Under the pieces are notes generated by a model. It was not told the origin of the DNA and ran no database searches. It saw only the letters and a program-made list of their open reading frames with translations. From assembly GCA_026873275.1 (NCBI GenBank), contig JANTUC010000006.1:620001-684000 (forward strand): a stretch of DNA of 64,000 nucleotides. Reading direction: 5' to 3'. Source of the DNA: Pseudopithomyces maydicus. Lineage: Eukaryota; Ascomycota; Dothideomycetes; Pleosporales; Didymosphaeriaceae. Every line of letters starts with the position of its first letter. Within the stretch, counting starts at the first letter, position 1. This document shows positions 20,952 to 33,052 of this stretch, piece after piece. A program made the position numbers and the translations under genes.

Positions 20952-22851
20952 CTAATCCTCCTCATCTTGTCCAACTCTTCTATATTGGCCACCAGAGCTA
21001 TCGCCTTCGCCATTGCCCTTTGTTCTCTTGACCATGTTAGAAATCCAGCCCCCGATCCCCTCTCCCTTCTCGCCATCTTTAGCCGGCTTGCTTTCCAGAC
21101 CATCGACGTTGTCTGGGGGATCGATATTGAGGCCTGGAATAGCACTCTCCGCTGCACCGCGCCGGATATCGAGCGACGGCACTGGAGAGCGAGCATCGCC
21201 ACTGAACAGTGACTCTGCCTCTGCAAGTGTTTGCGGCGTTGGTTGTACCGATGTAGCATCTCCAAAAATGGAGTTCATATCCTCGAGGCGGACATTAGCC
21301 GTTTCAGGGTATATAAACCAGACTGCGATCCTGTCAGCAAGTGTCTGCACGGTGCGATATTAATTACTTACCAATCACAAAACTGACAGCGCAAAAGAAA
21401 GCGTGAATCAAATACAAACGCCAATGAATATGCTCCTGGAGAATCGGAGTCATTTCTCCAACAAGCCAGTTGAACGCCCAGTTGGTTGCTGTGCTCAAGC
21501 TAGCACCCTTGGCCCGAATACTAAGGGGAAGAATTTCAGGGGGTACAACCATGGGATAGGTCCCCACGAAGCACCGAATGCAGCGTTGTAAATCATGACG
21601 AATATGACGACTAGATTCTTGGTCCAGCTCGTTCCAAGGAATATAAAGTAAGATATGGCGGAGAGAGAGATCGACATGGCTATGGCTCCAGAGAGCAAGA
21701 TCTTTCTTCGGCCCAAAGTGTCTACTACATACCACGGTGGAATGGTAGACAAGAGGTAGGTAATGGCGTTAATGCCCGTCATCAAGATAGCTTGTCGGCC
21801 GTACCAACCCGCTTCTTCAAACACAAGAGGAGCGTAGTACGAGATGACATTGATGCCGTTGAGTTGCGCTAGGGCCTGGGCGGACATGGCGATGAAGACG
21901 CGTTTGTAGTAGCGCCTGAACATGTCGCCGTATGAACGTTCACCTTCCTGACGCTGCAGAAGCACATTCATCTTGATTTCTCGGTACTCATCTCTCGCTT
22001 TCTGGTTGTGTATGTCACCTTTCCCATAGAGATTGGCGATGACTACAATGCCCTCTTCATCGTGATCATTGTCCAACAACCATCTGATCTAGGTCAGCAC
22101 GATTAACAGTATAGATTGGAGACGACAAACCTGGGGGATTCGCAAATAAGCAGACTCCCAGCTGCAAGCAGAGTTCCCATAACGCACTGCATGAGCAGGG
22201 GTATCCTCCATGACCAATCGCTCTGGATAAAGCTGCAGAAGTAGTCGACCCACACGCTGACAGCATATCCTGCAATGTTCCCTGAGAATTCTATGCAAGC
22301 GAGCTTGCCTCTGTTGTGTGGCGGAGATATTTCAGACTGGTAGACTGGCACAATGGTGGACAACGTGCCGACGCCTAGACCAGCTATGATTCTTCCCAGA
22401 ATCATCAAAGGCATGCCGGTAGCAAATGTCTGGAAGGCACCACCAATGACGAAGATGATGGAGCCCCATAGAATGGTCCTACGTCGACCTAGCACATCTC
22501 CGATACGGCCTACGAGCAGGGAGGAAATGAAAGCTCCCACCTCCAGAATGGCGACCATGGTGCCCAACTCAGCGGCGGTGGGCTGGTTGAAATAGTTCTT
22601 AAAGTACATGCCCCTGCGGTGCTTATCAGAGAGAGTAGGGAACGAGAGTTTGCGAGGCGGCGTACGTGATGATACCGGACATGACTCCCTGGTCGTAGCC
22701 GAACAAAAAGACGCCTAGAGATACGAAGACGCTCGTGAAGTAACTGCGAAGTGGTCAGTCCAGGCAGCTTCTGCAGCTACCAGCCAAACTCACATGAGCT
22801 TCTTCCCGTGCAACCCGTGAATTCGGGAGGGCCCATCGTTGGGTGCCATGA
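20952..22851 (-). CDS. Major facilitator superfamily sugar transporter
   Basis: Five exons on minus: 22851-22794, 22743-22666, 22613-22131, 22083-21372 and 21322-20952. Sugar-porter signatures are clear: FGYDQGVMSGIITG in helix 1, GRIGDVLGRRR in loop 2-3, YQSEISPPHNRGKL after helix 4, ICESPRWLL at the end of helix 6, NGINVISYYAP in helix 7 and the PETANVRLEDM C-terminal motif. It is a 12-helix plasma or vacuolar membrane carrier; the substrate cannot be read from sequence. A long acidic tail of about 90 residues follows helix 12. Two one-base breaks occur. Five G at 21539-21543 interrupts the helix 10 region (WLYPPEILPLSIRAKG). Exon 1 (58 nt) is also one base out of phase with exon 2. With both restored the length is 1704 bases, 567 aa. 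The exact N-terminus is therefore uncertain. Confidence 0.9.
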
Positions 22852-24683
22852 TGGCGGCGAGGATGCGCTCAGCCTTGGAGATGGAGCGTGGTCCTGGATC
22901 AGGTATTTCGATGTCCTCTCTCCTGAGGACCGAGGCCTTCTCGTTGAAGCGGGTCTGAGATTCGTAGCGTACACGCTTCTGCTGGCGGCGTGGGCGAGAT
23001 GCTTGCCCTCGTTCGAGCGAGTCTTGGAGATGGGCGCTGAGAGGGTCTTGCTGGTCAGCGAGCTGGTCGACGAGGTCACCAGTGTCGCTCCAGAGCGAGA
23101 GGTCCGAATCGGACTCGGGGGTGTCGAAGGACGAGCGGGTGCTCTCCTTGTCGTGGTCGTCCAGCAGGTGGGTCGCGTCGCTGCTCCGTTGGCGTGCCGA
23201 GGACGAGAAGGTGTGGAGCGGGATGTCGGCGGGCCTCCTGGTGTGCGAGTTGGAAGGAATCTTGAAGGTTGGCGGCTGGTTGGAGCAGCCTGACTCCCAG
23301 CTTCAAAAGGGCAAAAGCGAATGCACGTCACCGGACCAGGCAGGAACAGATAGTGTAGGCGGTCAGGTCGGTCACATTGGAGACTAAGCGGGAGTGGGGA
23401 ACAGGGTGCCACGGGCGAAGTGATCAGAAGAGGAGCAAGTGCAGACAGCAGCACAGCATGCGATGGCAGCGCACTCCCTGATTCGTGCCGCTAAGCCGCA
23501 AAACCCCCGGAACCGACTCGCCTTGAGCTCGCTGTATCTGCGATAAGGTGGGCCGAAAAACAGCTCTATGCGCGATGACGCTGTGCCGTCTGCCATGCCC
23601 AGGTCGACGTCCCGCGCTGCAGCTGCTGAGCTACCTACGGTATCTGAATGGCAATTTCCCCGCGATGGCATTCGCTGGTGCACGTGAACACATCAGACGT
23701 GGACCCGACCTGTGGACTGCACTGGACACATCGTCTCCTCTTCACGTGCTAGACCCTGCCCTGGTCGGATGTGGAACGCGAACCTGGATCTGTAGTTCGC
23801 AGGGAGATGTCCACGTAGAAGAGACCCAACGACGGCTCCACCTGGGCAGACGTCCCGTCCAGTCCCGTCCACCCAGGCCACAGCCCATGGCTCGCTCGTA
23901 AGTTGACTATCTCTGCACAACGTTTACAGCTTTCTTTGCTCGAGTCGCGCTTGCTCTGCGGCTGGTCCAAGCCAACTCGTGCTTTGCAGCCGCTATGCAA
24001 GCAGAAGCACTGAAGGGTGCATGCAACCCGCCCGCCACCCTCAACAGCCGTGGTAATCGCCTCCGCGCTTCCAGAGCGAAATGACCTCCGCATAAACACA
24101 ACCCCGTTTTTTCTGCCATCGTCACGCAGCTCCCCGAATCCGATCCTCCAGACGACCAAGATGCTAATAATGCACGCATCAAGCCTCTGCACGGCCCACC
24201 CCTTCTCGCGCCTGAAACAGGTTAAGAGCCCGCGGCCTGATTGGGCAGCTCGTGGTGAATGTAATTTGTTTGTCGGGCGTGCATGCAAAACTGCCGCTTT
24301 TCCTGCGACGCCGCCTTTTGCACCACCGAGTTCCTCGAGAGCCGAGCTGCTGCTGCTGCTCGTTGTCTTCAGATCGCCCGCCAGCCTCGTCTTTGCAGTT
24401 GCGCGCGCCACCCTAGCGTGGATCGTTGCACGCGTTAGTGCGTTGTAACCGACCTCCCCTGCACCCAGTGCCCAGCCAACAATACCTGTTTCAAAACCAG
24501 CCCCGGCCAGTTCTGTGAGGACTATCAAAGCCTCGCCAGTGATCTCCTCACCCTCACTATCATTACCCCATTGAGCCTCCACAATCCACCCTCACATCGC
24601 ATCGCTCGACCGTCCGCGCCTCGACGTGCAAGTAACCCCTCTGTGAAGCTTCGCGCTATAGGCGCCGCGTCATTTGTCCAGCC
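22852..24683. promoter_or_regulatory. Divergent intergenic region shared by the sugar transporter and Chs7-family genes
   Basis: This 1.8-kb tract separates two genes transcribed outwards. Long open frames occur on both strands (up to 277 codons, minus, 23749-24582), but they are compositional, lack motifs and overlap each other. I treat it as a two-sided promoter. I see no specific sites I can assign with confidence. Confidence 0.45.
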
Positions 24684-25912
24684 ATGTCGCGCTACGGCTA
24701 CTTCGACACCTTTTGTCGCGACGGCGGAACCGCTGGTCGACCCTGCCTGGTAAGCAATGCGCCCCCTTCGTGCGATTGGACTTCTGAACCTCTAGCTTGC
24801 TAACGCTTCGCAGTATGCTATGTATGTTGCCCCGATACCCTCGTTCCGCCGTCGTTGGAGATATCCATCACTGACACTTGCGCGACAGCTTTTCAGTCAA
24901 GCACCCACACAGCGAGGACGTGGATGGGATGGCTGTGAATTGCAAGGCATCACCCTGTCGAACGGCAAGGTGCTGGCGAATCTGGGTCAGTGCCGCTCTT
25001 CCGGTATCTGACTTTTATTGACGGAAGCAGGGTCCATACTCCTATGCGGCATAGCAATCTTGACAACATTGTTCCTCTTGTGGAGGTCTGAGAGAAAAAA
25101 AGCGGCTGTCGGAAGGAGGTGCGCAATCAGCAGCTATACCATGTTCACGAAAAAAAATGAGCTAACGGGTTCCAGGGAGATGCAACTGTTCCTTCTTGGC
25201 TACATAATAATTTCAATCTGCGAGATCTTCACCGTTGGCGGATTCCCTCTCGATAGCGCAGTGCGAAAGGTTTGTCATCATCTGCCCTTGGGTCTGCCCT
25301 CTGCTCACATATCTTAGGGTTTCGTTGCTGCGCATATTGCCGCGATTGTTGCAACCACTTGGATTCTTATGCTCAATGGACTCGTAGGCTACCAATTGCT
25401 CGATGACGGCACAGCCATGTCTTTAGGCCTAATACTCATATCTGCCGCGGTACTCTTCATTGGAACTGGCTTTATTGCGCTCGATACTGGTTTTTCATGG
25501 ACCGGGTACTTTAAGGACACATTGGAAACCGATCGCAGCTACTCACTGTACACGCTGTATCAGCTGGTGCCTCTGGTCTTCTTGTTCGTTTTCTTCTGCT
25601 TGGAGACCTTCTTGGTTGTCCGTGTTCTCGGCGAAACAAAGCCCATGAGTACGTTCGCGTCGCCTCTGTTGTATTCTGCTAACAAATTTAGTTTATCTTA
25701 TTGCTGCCGTCATTCTTTTCGCTATCGCTCAAATCTTCCAATACGTCATTAGTGTGCATATCTGCGAAGGCACGAGTGGAAAGATCAATGGCGGCCTATT
25801 CGAAACCTTGTTTACACTACTCTCTGTCGTAATGATCTGGGTGTTCTGGTCGAGCATTACGGAAGACGATTGGCCGACCCCAGGTGTAGGCGGAACAGGA
25901 GCTTACTCGTAA
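24684..25912 (+). CDS. Chs7-family chitin synthase export/catalytic-subunit-like membrane protein
   Basis: Seven exons: 24684-24749, 24814-24821, 24897-24985, 25031-25118, 25176-25269, 25318-25648 and 25692-25912. They sum to 897 bases, 298 aa, with no frame break. The start MSRYGYFDTFCRDG and the GWDGCELQGITLSNGK segment resemble the Chs7/chitin synthase III subunit family. Seven hydrophobic segments follow, including GSILLCGIAILTTLFLLW and IYLIAAVILFAIAQIFQYVI, ending with WVFWSSITEDDW. The family's founding member lets Chs3-type chitin synthase leave the ER; other members are poorly characterised. Exon 2 is only 8 nt long. It is needed because joining exon 1 directly to exon 3 loses the frame, and the acceptor must be the second of two candidates (TTTTCAG at 24896). 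Confidence 0.82.
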
Positions 25913-26564
25913 AGTGAGTGATGGACAGAAGCGGCATATAATACAACGGGCCGGAGTTGGCGCGATTTAATGTTTTATGATTTCCTAGCATAGCATTATA
26001 CCAAGCTTGGAGGATATTTCACGGATGGACGTCATGCTAGCGTCTTGGTCACGATGTAAACATAATGTAGTTGGAACCAATGTAGTCACGAATACAATTT
26101 CTCAATTCATTTATATACTAGCGATTAGCAAGATAAATGTATGACCTCAGGCGCCCGGGCGCAGACACGTCACGTGCACATGCGTTTCTGGAAGCTGGTA
26201 GTACGCGGATCCTTGCATTCCCCAATGCGCTCATAACACCACCACCACTCGAATACCCAGTCGACCAACCGACTCGCCCACCCATCCTCCGCACTCTAAA
26301 ACCATTCGCATACCTCTGATTCTCACGCTCTTTCTGGAACTGAGAGATTCGTGCTGATCATCGACTCGAGCTTTCCTGCGGACGGCCGCCAACTGCTTCT
26401 TTGTAAAGATTCCGCCGCGACACACCCGGGAACGAATCGGCCGGAGTAGAAGGAGGCACTGCGGCTCACCCACACAAACAAGAGCACCGCTCAGCGGCAG
26501 CAATTTCTCAACCGGCCTGTAACGCTTCTCCAAGTCGCACACTGTACCCGTCCGCCGTTGCACC
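25913..26564. other. Intergenic region, chs7-like 3' end and ssl1 promoter
   Basis: There are 650 bp with no gene seen. The left half is the chs7-like 3' flank; the right half should hold the ssl1 promoter. Confidence 0.5.
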
Positions 26565-28087
26565 ATGTCGGGGTCAGATTATTCAGGCTCTGAATATAGT
26601 GGCTCGGATGACGAATATGTTGGGGCTAGGGGAGGCAGTGTCAATGCTTCGGCAGCGCGGAAGATGCTGGAGGCACAGCAGCAGCAAGCGAAGAAAGCAG
26701 AACGCAAGGCGCAAGCTTGGGAGCGGAGGCGCGATGATTCGTCAGAAGACGAAGAATATATTCCGACTTACGAGGCAATAGAAAATGAACAAGCGCCAGA
26801 GAAGAGCCTCCAGCAGATGGAAGAGGATCGGAAGCGAAAACGATTACGAAAAGACACGAAGCCGTTCCAGCGCGGCATAATACGACATGTTGTTCTCGTC
26901 CTCGATCTCTCGGAGGCAATGTTGGAGAAGGACATGCGGCCGACGCGGTTCCACGCAACAATACAATATGCGCAAGACTATGTCCGCGAGTTCTTCGAGC
27001 AGAATCCCATATCACAAATGTGTGTGCTGGGTATGCACGACGGCCTTTGTATCAGAGTGTCTGAGCTATCCGGAAACCCTGCCGACCACATCGTAAAGAT
27101 TCAAGGGCTGCGCACACCGGCGAATGCCAAAGATTTCTCAAAGGAACCCAAGGGCTCGCCCAGCTTGCAAAATGCGCTGGAGCTGGCGAGAGCGACACTG
27201 TATCACACACCAAACCATGGCACACGAGAAGTCATCATTGTATTTGGCTCGTTGTTATCCCTAGATCCCGGCGACATCCACCAGACAATCAGGGCCTGTG
27301 TCCGCGATCGGGTTCGCGTGAGTGTGATTGGCATGAGCGCCCGCCTCAAGATATGCTCTGAAATTGTCAATCGCACAAATGCGGGCGATGAAAGCGAGTA
27401 TGTTGTAGCTACAGACCAAGAGCTCTTGCGTGAGCTTCTTCTAGCAACCACAACCCCCCAGTTGTCCGAGCCACCAAGAGCGCGCAAGAGGTTGCGCCTC
27501 CTGAATCAGCTGCTGCACTCATGATGATGGGCTTCCCCTCAAGAGTTGTCGAGGATACACCGACCATGTGCGCCTGTCACGGTATACTAATAACAGGTGG
27601 ATATACGTGTTCCAGGTGTAGCGCCAAAGTCTGCAGTCTCCCAGTCACATGCCCCAGTTGCCAGCTCACGTTGCTTCTTTCCACACATCTTGCCCGCTCG
27701 TATCATCACCTTTTCCCTCTCCGCAACTGGGCCGAAGTCAGCTGGCAGCGCGCGCGAGAAAAGGGATCTACAACCTGCCTTTCCTGCCTGAATCCGTTCC
27801 CAGACCCTCCACCGCCCGGGGAAACTGATGGAAACAAAGATAAAGGTAGGCAGGAAGCGAACGGGAAGGTAGAGAGGCTTGTTGAGAAAGGGCAAATAGT
27901 TGAGGATGAGAGCGAAGAGCAGAAAGCGAGTGAGAGCTCGAGGTATGAGTGCAGGGTGTGCGAAAGCCACTTTTGTATCGACTGCGATATGTTTTGTCAC
28001 ATGGTGCTTCACAATTGCCCGGGTTGCTTGAGTAATCTGGATGCTCCAGATGTACAGAATGGAGGAGATGTGGAGATGACGGGATAG
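26565..28087 (+). CDS. ssl1: TFIIH core subunit SSL1 (p44)
   Basis: This appears to be a single-exon gene. The N-terminus is acidic and Ser-rich. A von Willebrand A-like domain follows from about residue 104 (GIIRHVVLVLDLSEAM) to about 280, with SQMCVLGMHDG and EVIIVFGSL strands. The C-terminal half has the Ssl1 zinc-binding domains: CACHG, CSRCSAKVC and CPSC, then CLSC, CRVCESHFCIDCDMFCH and CPGC. SSL1 is part of the TFIIH core, pairs with the XPD/Rad3 helicase and p34/Tfb4, and acts in transcription initiation and nucleotide excision repair. The frame is broken at a run of six C (27454-27459), in the linker between the two halves. One added C gives 1524 bases, 507 aa, and joins LLATTTPPVV to QEVAPPESAAALMMMGFPSR. 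Confidence 0.94.
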
Positions 28088-28436
28088 AGTGTGTCCGGCA
28101 AGTCAATTGATACCCACCAGCTGTAATCAGATAGGCATGAACCTGCTACAGCTTTTAATCAGTTTTCGCAACATAATAAAGTAGAAACTGTGTCTATCGT
28201 GATGTTTTCCCGATAGAATCGGTTTTGTACATCACTTCGGCGACAGATGTACAACCGATTGCAGACTGCAGACCGTTGAGAAGCCATCACACGCACGGTG
28301 CGTCAGCGCAGCAAATGCCGAATCTCCTTGCTAGCACTATCTACCCCACCTCCTCGGGACGTGGGGCTACTTTCAAGGTCTCGCGTCACCTGCAGCTCAT
28401 TTATATAGTTGCGCGTATTCCCTCTTTGCTTGAACA
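28088..28436. other. Intergenic region between ssl1 and the FAH-family gene
   Basis: There are 350 bp with no gene seen. It holds the ssl1 3' flank and the promoter of the next gene. Confidence 0.5.
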
Positions 28437-29719
28437 ATGCCACTGCGTGCCGCCTCGCTCTTTTCGCGTTGTACTTCGAGGGCTCAACCGCAACTCTCTT
28501 TCGTAACGTCTTACTCCCTGACAGCAAACATACACAAACCGTTCGGCCAAGTGCAAGAGCAGGGTATTTTTAGAAAGAGATTATATCATAGCAGAATGGG
28601 AGTGTTTGAACGACTGATTAGGTTCGAGGGTGAAGATGGGCAGGTTCAATGGGGCGATTTTGGTGGCGAGGAATTAGGGAGAGATGTCCAAGGAAAGACG
28701 GCGCATATCTTGGACGGGAACGTAGAAGACGGGTTTAAAAAGACAGATAGACAGGGGAAAATCAAAAAGGTATTCAATGCGCTCTATACACGGCAGCTTT
28801 GTTCCGCCATCCCATTAGGAAGCATGCACGAATAAGACCGATGTGGCTTCCCACCATCCACCAACCACAAACGAAGTTCAAAGGCATACAAAACAAGGGA
28901 ATCAAATACGAAACAACGGACACATCAAGACTAACACATGTATAGCTTCTTAGTCCCCTTCCAAACACACCAATCGTTCTCTGCGTCGGCCTCAACTACA
29001 AACAACACGCCGAAGAAGGCAACCTCGCCGTCCCCACCTACCCAGCCATCTTCATGAAGCCCCCGACCGCCCTCTCCGGCCCCAACGCCCCCATATCCGT
29101 CCACCCCGACTGCCAATCCCAGCTCGACTACGAAGGCGAACTCACCATCGTGATCGGCAAAACGGGGAAAAACATCAAAGCTGCAGACTACGCCGAGTAC
29201 GTCCTCGGCTACACCGTCGGCAACGACGTCTCGGCGCGCAACTTCCAGCTCCCGGCCAGCGCGAGCGGAGGCCAGTTCGGGTACGCGAAGAGCTTCGATG
29301 GGTTTGCGCCGATTGGGCCGTGCATTGCGAGCCAGGAGGCCATCGGGGGGGATCCGAATAAGATTCGGTATTGGACCAAGGTGAATGGAGAGAAGAGGCA
29401 AGAGACGGGTACGGATGATATGATTTGGACGATTGGGCAGATTGTCGAGCATCTTAGTAGGGGAACTACGTTGCGGGCCGGGACATGCATTATGACCGGG
29501 ACGCCGTCGGGTGTTGGCGTCTTCATGGTGAGTACATTTCGTGAAGTTTGGATGATCCCTGTCCTATGCATCTGGGTGAAATTGGGTGTCTTGAACGCAA
29601 TGATTTGGTTTACGCTAACGATGCTGCAGGATCCCAAGGGCTTCGTGAAGGATGGAGATGAAGTGGAAATTTACGTAGAGGGCATTGGAAGCCTGATCAA
29701 CAAAATCAAGTTTGAGTAA
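28437..29719 (+). CDS. Fumarylacetoacetate hydrolase-family protein (FAHD1-like), probably mitochondrial
   Basis: Three exons: 28437-28769, 28946-29527 and 29630-29719, 1005 bases, 334 aa, with no frame break. FAH-fold motifs are present: CVGLNYKQHAEE, FMKPPTALSGPNAPI, YEGELTIVIGKTGK (metal-binding glutamates), YTVGNDVSARNFQ (metal-binding aspartate), FGYAKSFDGFAPIGP and the MTGTPSGVG loop. Related enzymes act as acylpyruvases or oxaloacetate decarboxylases, so this is a metal-dependent C-C lyase; the true substrate is unknown. The first 55 residues are rich in Arg and Ser with few acids, as in a mitochondrial leader. A second in-frame ATG (MGVFERLIRF, at 28596) could give a shorter cytosolic form. 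The first intron (176 nt) is long. Confidence 0.88.
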
Positions 29720-30034
29720 TGCAGCCAGGTGATTCCAATAATGGAATCAAGCAATGGCATTTATTTATAGGTTCTATTCAGAGTCCTGGATGCACGGGTG
29801 TCTCAATGATATGGTCTAAAGCTGCTACGCGTGCCCACGATTTATATTCTATTCAACTTGCCGCGTCCGAATGTGGCAGCAGCTCAAATCTTGCATATTT
29901 ATATTGAACGCCATCTTTATGCTGGGAAACAAATCGATCGCCTTGGGTATATAAGAACGTCTTCAGCCACTTTCCCCTCCCATCTCTTTTGTGCAGGAGC
30001 ACACTACGTACAGAGCACTCAATCGCTACACTTT
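29720..30034. other. Convergent 3' region between the FAH-family gene and hook
   Basis: This short tract lies between two converging genes. I see no gene in it. Confidence 0.5.
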
Positions 30035-33000
30035 CTACCTCCTCCCCACTACAACCCTCTGCTTGCCCAGCCAGCTCTTTGGCGCCTCGCTCTTGCGCTG
30101 CAGAATCACAGTGTTAGATTGCAACCGACTCGTCATGTCGTACCACGCGGACGTGATCAGCTTGTTTTCTCGGCGGAGATTCTCAATTTCGGTTTTGAGT
30201 TCGGCCTATGAATCGTTAGACTCCAGAACTAGATTACATTCGCCAATCTATGGTGCGATCGGCAATCCATGAAAAGAGATCGAAAGAGACTTACCGAGCC
30301 TTGCTCCTTGCTCTCCTGCCTTACTTTCTCGAGCTCATCGCGTAAAGATTGCATAGCCTCTTCATGCTCGAGCAAGTCCTGTAAACACACGGTCAGCCTG
30401 ACATTCTCTCCGAGATCCACAGCATTCATCAGGTCATTGGATAGATACAGAGGTCTAATATAGTGCAGATGAAACCGGATATGCAGATAAATATACTCTT
30501 CAACTTCGCAACCGCCACACACATGGTGAACTTGCCATATTCAAAATGAATTGTTCAAGTGAGCCTTGCGCAGATGCTGCAGTCACAAATGGTAAGTACT
30601 TGGGACGATCCAAATCTCTTAACTGAGATTGGGATTTGGAAGGCGATATCAATCTCGCAATCTTGTCGCCCCAAGTACTTCTCTTTGTGGTGCTGATGCG
30701 GGTCGTTGAGAGTACTTCTTCTGTCGCGGTCTGTTCATGTGCACTTTTGGCGGGGGCAACAACTTCGTCTTGAGCCGCTGATCTCTCTTTGGAGCAAGCA
30801 GAAATGCTGCTTAACCCCGGGCTTCGGGCTGCATTCTCATTTGCTGCCCGCCTAGAATCGGAAAGAAGTTGTCGGGCGCTTACTCTTTTAACGTTGTCCA
30901 GGGCGGCCTGTGATGATGCAACCTTGTCTGCAATATCGCTCGATGTTTCTTCAAGCGCTTTTTCTTGTGCTTCGAATGGTGCCTTTACGACTTGATGTAT
31001 TTGTTCGCGAATCTGCTGAAGCATTGCTTCTTTGAGCTTCTGCAACAACTCCGGGCTGCGACCGTCTTTAGTCGTCAACGAGGCGTATAGAAGACTACGT
31101 GCCTCATCTCTTGCAATTTCTAAATCTCGCAGCTTTTGGTTAGTTTGTTGCTGAAGAGTAAGCATGCGGTCGTGTTCCGCTTGCAGACCCTCGTTTTTGA
31201 CTTCTTCATCGACGTCAGACTTCTTGTTGAGCTCGTTGCGAAGCTCCGCCATTTCCAAGTCTTTCTCTCGCAATTTGCGCTGGAGCTCCTCAAGCTCTGT
31301 CTCGGTATTGTGAAGCTTTTCATTTTGCTCAAGAAAAGGTCTGATTGTCGTTGCCGTTAGCCTAGTGCCACGAGATGACAGAAACCATCCAAGGAAACAT
31401 ACCGTTGGCTTTCTTCGTCCTTGGTGGCCATGATATCGGATTTGAGGCCTACATTCTCTTGCATCTGCTTCAATGTTTCTGCCTCCATGCTTTTCAATCT
31501 TGCCGTCAAGATATCAACCCTTTGCTGCAGCGCAATGGCATCTGCGCTCACGCGTCCATCCAATGGCGTCTTGACGTTCAGACCCTCTTCTCCACCATCG
31601 GTACCATCGTCATGGTCAAGTTCGTCTTCTAAACTACCGCCCCGCGTACCGCTTGCTTCAAGCTCTCGCATCTTATCTTCGAGCTCGCGAGCCTTATCTT
31701 CGGCCTTATACTGGAGGTCCTTGGTCTGCTCGACCTGCTTCATCAGAACCAAGTTTTCATGTTCAAGCCTCGCCCTTCGACCTTTCTCTTCAAAGATGGA
31801 CTGTTCAGAGTTTACCAAGGTTTGAATGTTTTCCCTGTTGACCTTTTCCAGTGCCGCACATTTCTCCTCGATGTCTTCTAGAGATTGGAGTCGTTCTTTG
31901 GCCTCTTGCAATTCCTGGCGTACTGTCTCGAGGGCCTTTGTCTCTTTGGACATTGACTCAATCTTCTTCTTCAGATTCTCGTTCGCTTTGGCCTTCTTCT
32001 CTAGTTCGTCGCGTTCAGCTTTGACAAGCTGCAGTTGGTCCTTGAGCTCCTGTTTAGCGTCGTATTCGCTTTCAAGCCGGTTCATACGCTTCTTGAGCGA
32101 GTCTATGACATCCTTTGCATGGGCATGATCGGTTTCCAATCTATCAATATACTGTCGCTCACGTCTCAAATCATCGCGCAATCGCTCGATCTCGTCCGAC
32201 GTGGCACCACCCGGGCCCCGGTCGTCTAGATGAAGCCTTGCCTCGACCAGTTCTTCCTCGAGTTGGGCTATCCTGCCCTTTGAATTGCCCATCTCTTCCT
32301 GTAGTTTGGTGACCTGGTTCCGTAGCGTGGCGCGATCCTTGTTGGCCTCGAACAGCATCGCCTCCTGCTCCAATTCGGAGTCCTTTCCCAGTGTTGAGCC
32401 GGCGCCGGACACGGCACGTGTAGGAGTCCTGTAGCCGGAGAGATTTGCAGCTGGGAGAGGGGCTCAGCCGTGAGCTCCTGGTCAACGCCTAGGTCGGCCA
32501 TGCGTTCATCCAGTGCTTGCAGTTCCTGGATGCCTGCAGCAATGACGCCCGCCTTCTCAGTGCCAATCTTGGCCATGTGCTCCAGCATCCTTTGGCCGCT
32601 CCTGGTGGAGGTACATGCGGCAAACAGCACTGCCATGGTGAGCTTTGCCGTGAGCTGCAGACTGCCATCCCGTGCGCCAGTCTTCAGGTCCGGTATCATG
32701 CGCTTGGTGAGCACGGGTAGCTGGTTGCACTCCTCGCGTATGTATATCGAGACCTGACGCTCGATGTGCTTGAGGTTCTGCCATTTTGGTATCCAGCTGT
32801 CGGCGATGGAGCGGCGGCGGTCGGTGCCCTCGTCGAGATTAGGGAGCGATTCGTTGAAGTAGTCGGGGTCGATGGTGGAGAGGATCTGCCACAAGATCTG
32901 GCCGTCTTCGAGCTGGTTCCATGCTGTGACTCGGCCCTGGAGGTCGAACGTATTCACCTGTGTCTGGGTCAACGCTGGTTGCAAGCGAGGGGCAGACGGC

Positions 33001-33052
33001 TCCGTACCCAATCGAGGAGCGCCTTCAGCAGCTCGGGCTTGAAGTCGTCCAT
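30035..33052 (-). CDS. hookA: Hook-family dynein adaptor (HookA/Hok1)
   Basis: Five exons on minus: 33052-33008, 32957-31403, 31340-30536, 30378-30295 and 30205-30035. The N-terminus (MDDFKPELLKALLDW, then RVTAWNQLEDGQILWQILST) is the Hook domain that binds dynein light intermediate chain. A very long heptad-rich coiled coil covers the middle. The C-terminal ITSAWYDMTSRLQ and KSWLGKQRVVVGRR fit fungal Hook. In filamentous fungi HookA links early endosomes to dynein and kinesin-3 for microtubule transport. One frame break lies at four G (32459-32462), between the Hook domain and the coiled coil; one added base gives 2661 bases, 886 aa, and produces NLSGYRTPTRAVSGAGS. The intron at 30535-30379 has a GC donor (GCAAGT). 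Confidence 0.92.
30379..30535 (-). other. GC-AG intron in hook
   Basis: The donor is GCAAGT in phase 0 after FILNM, and the acceptor is TTTACAG with a ctgac branch sequence. No GT donor nearby gives the right phase for the next exon (DLLEHEEAMQSLRDELEK). At 157 nt it is longer than the other introns in this gene. Confidence 0.65.

Noticed and set aside
22751..23454. Opposed open frames of 180 and 225 codons around the transporter start
   Set aside because: They overlap the supported first exon and each other; the composition is repetitive.
23749..24582. 277-codon minus-strand open frame between the transporter and chs7-like genes
   Set aside because: It is of mixed low complexity, has no motif and overlaps plus-strand frames of similar quality; it is best read as promoter sequence.
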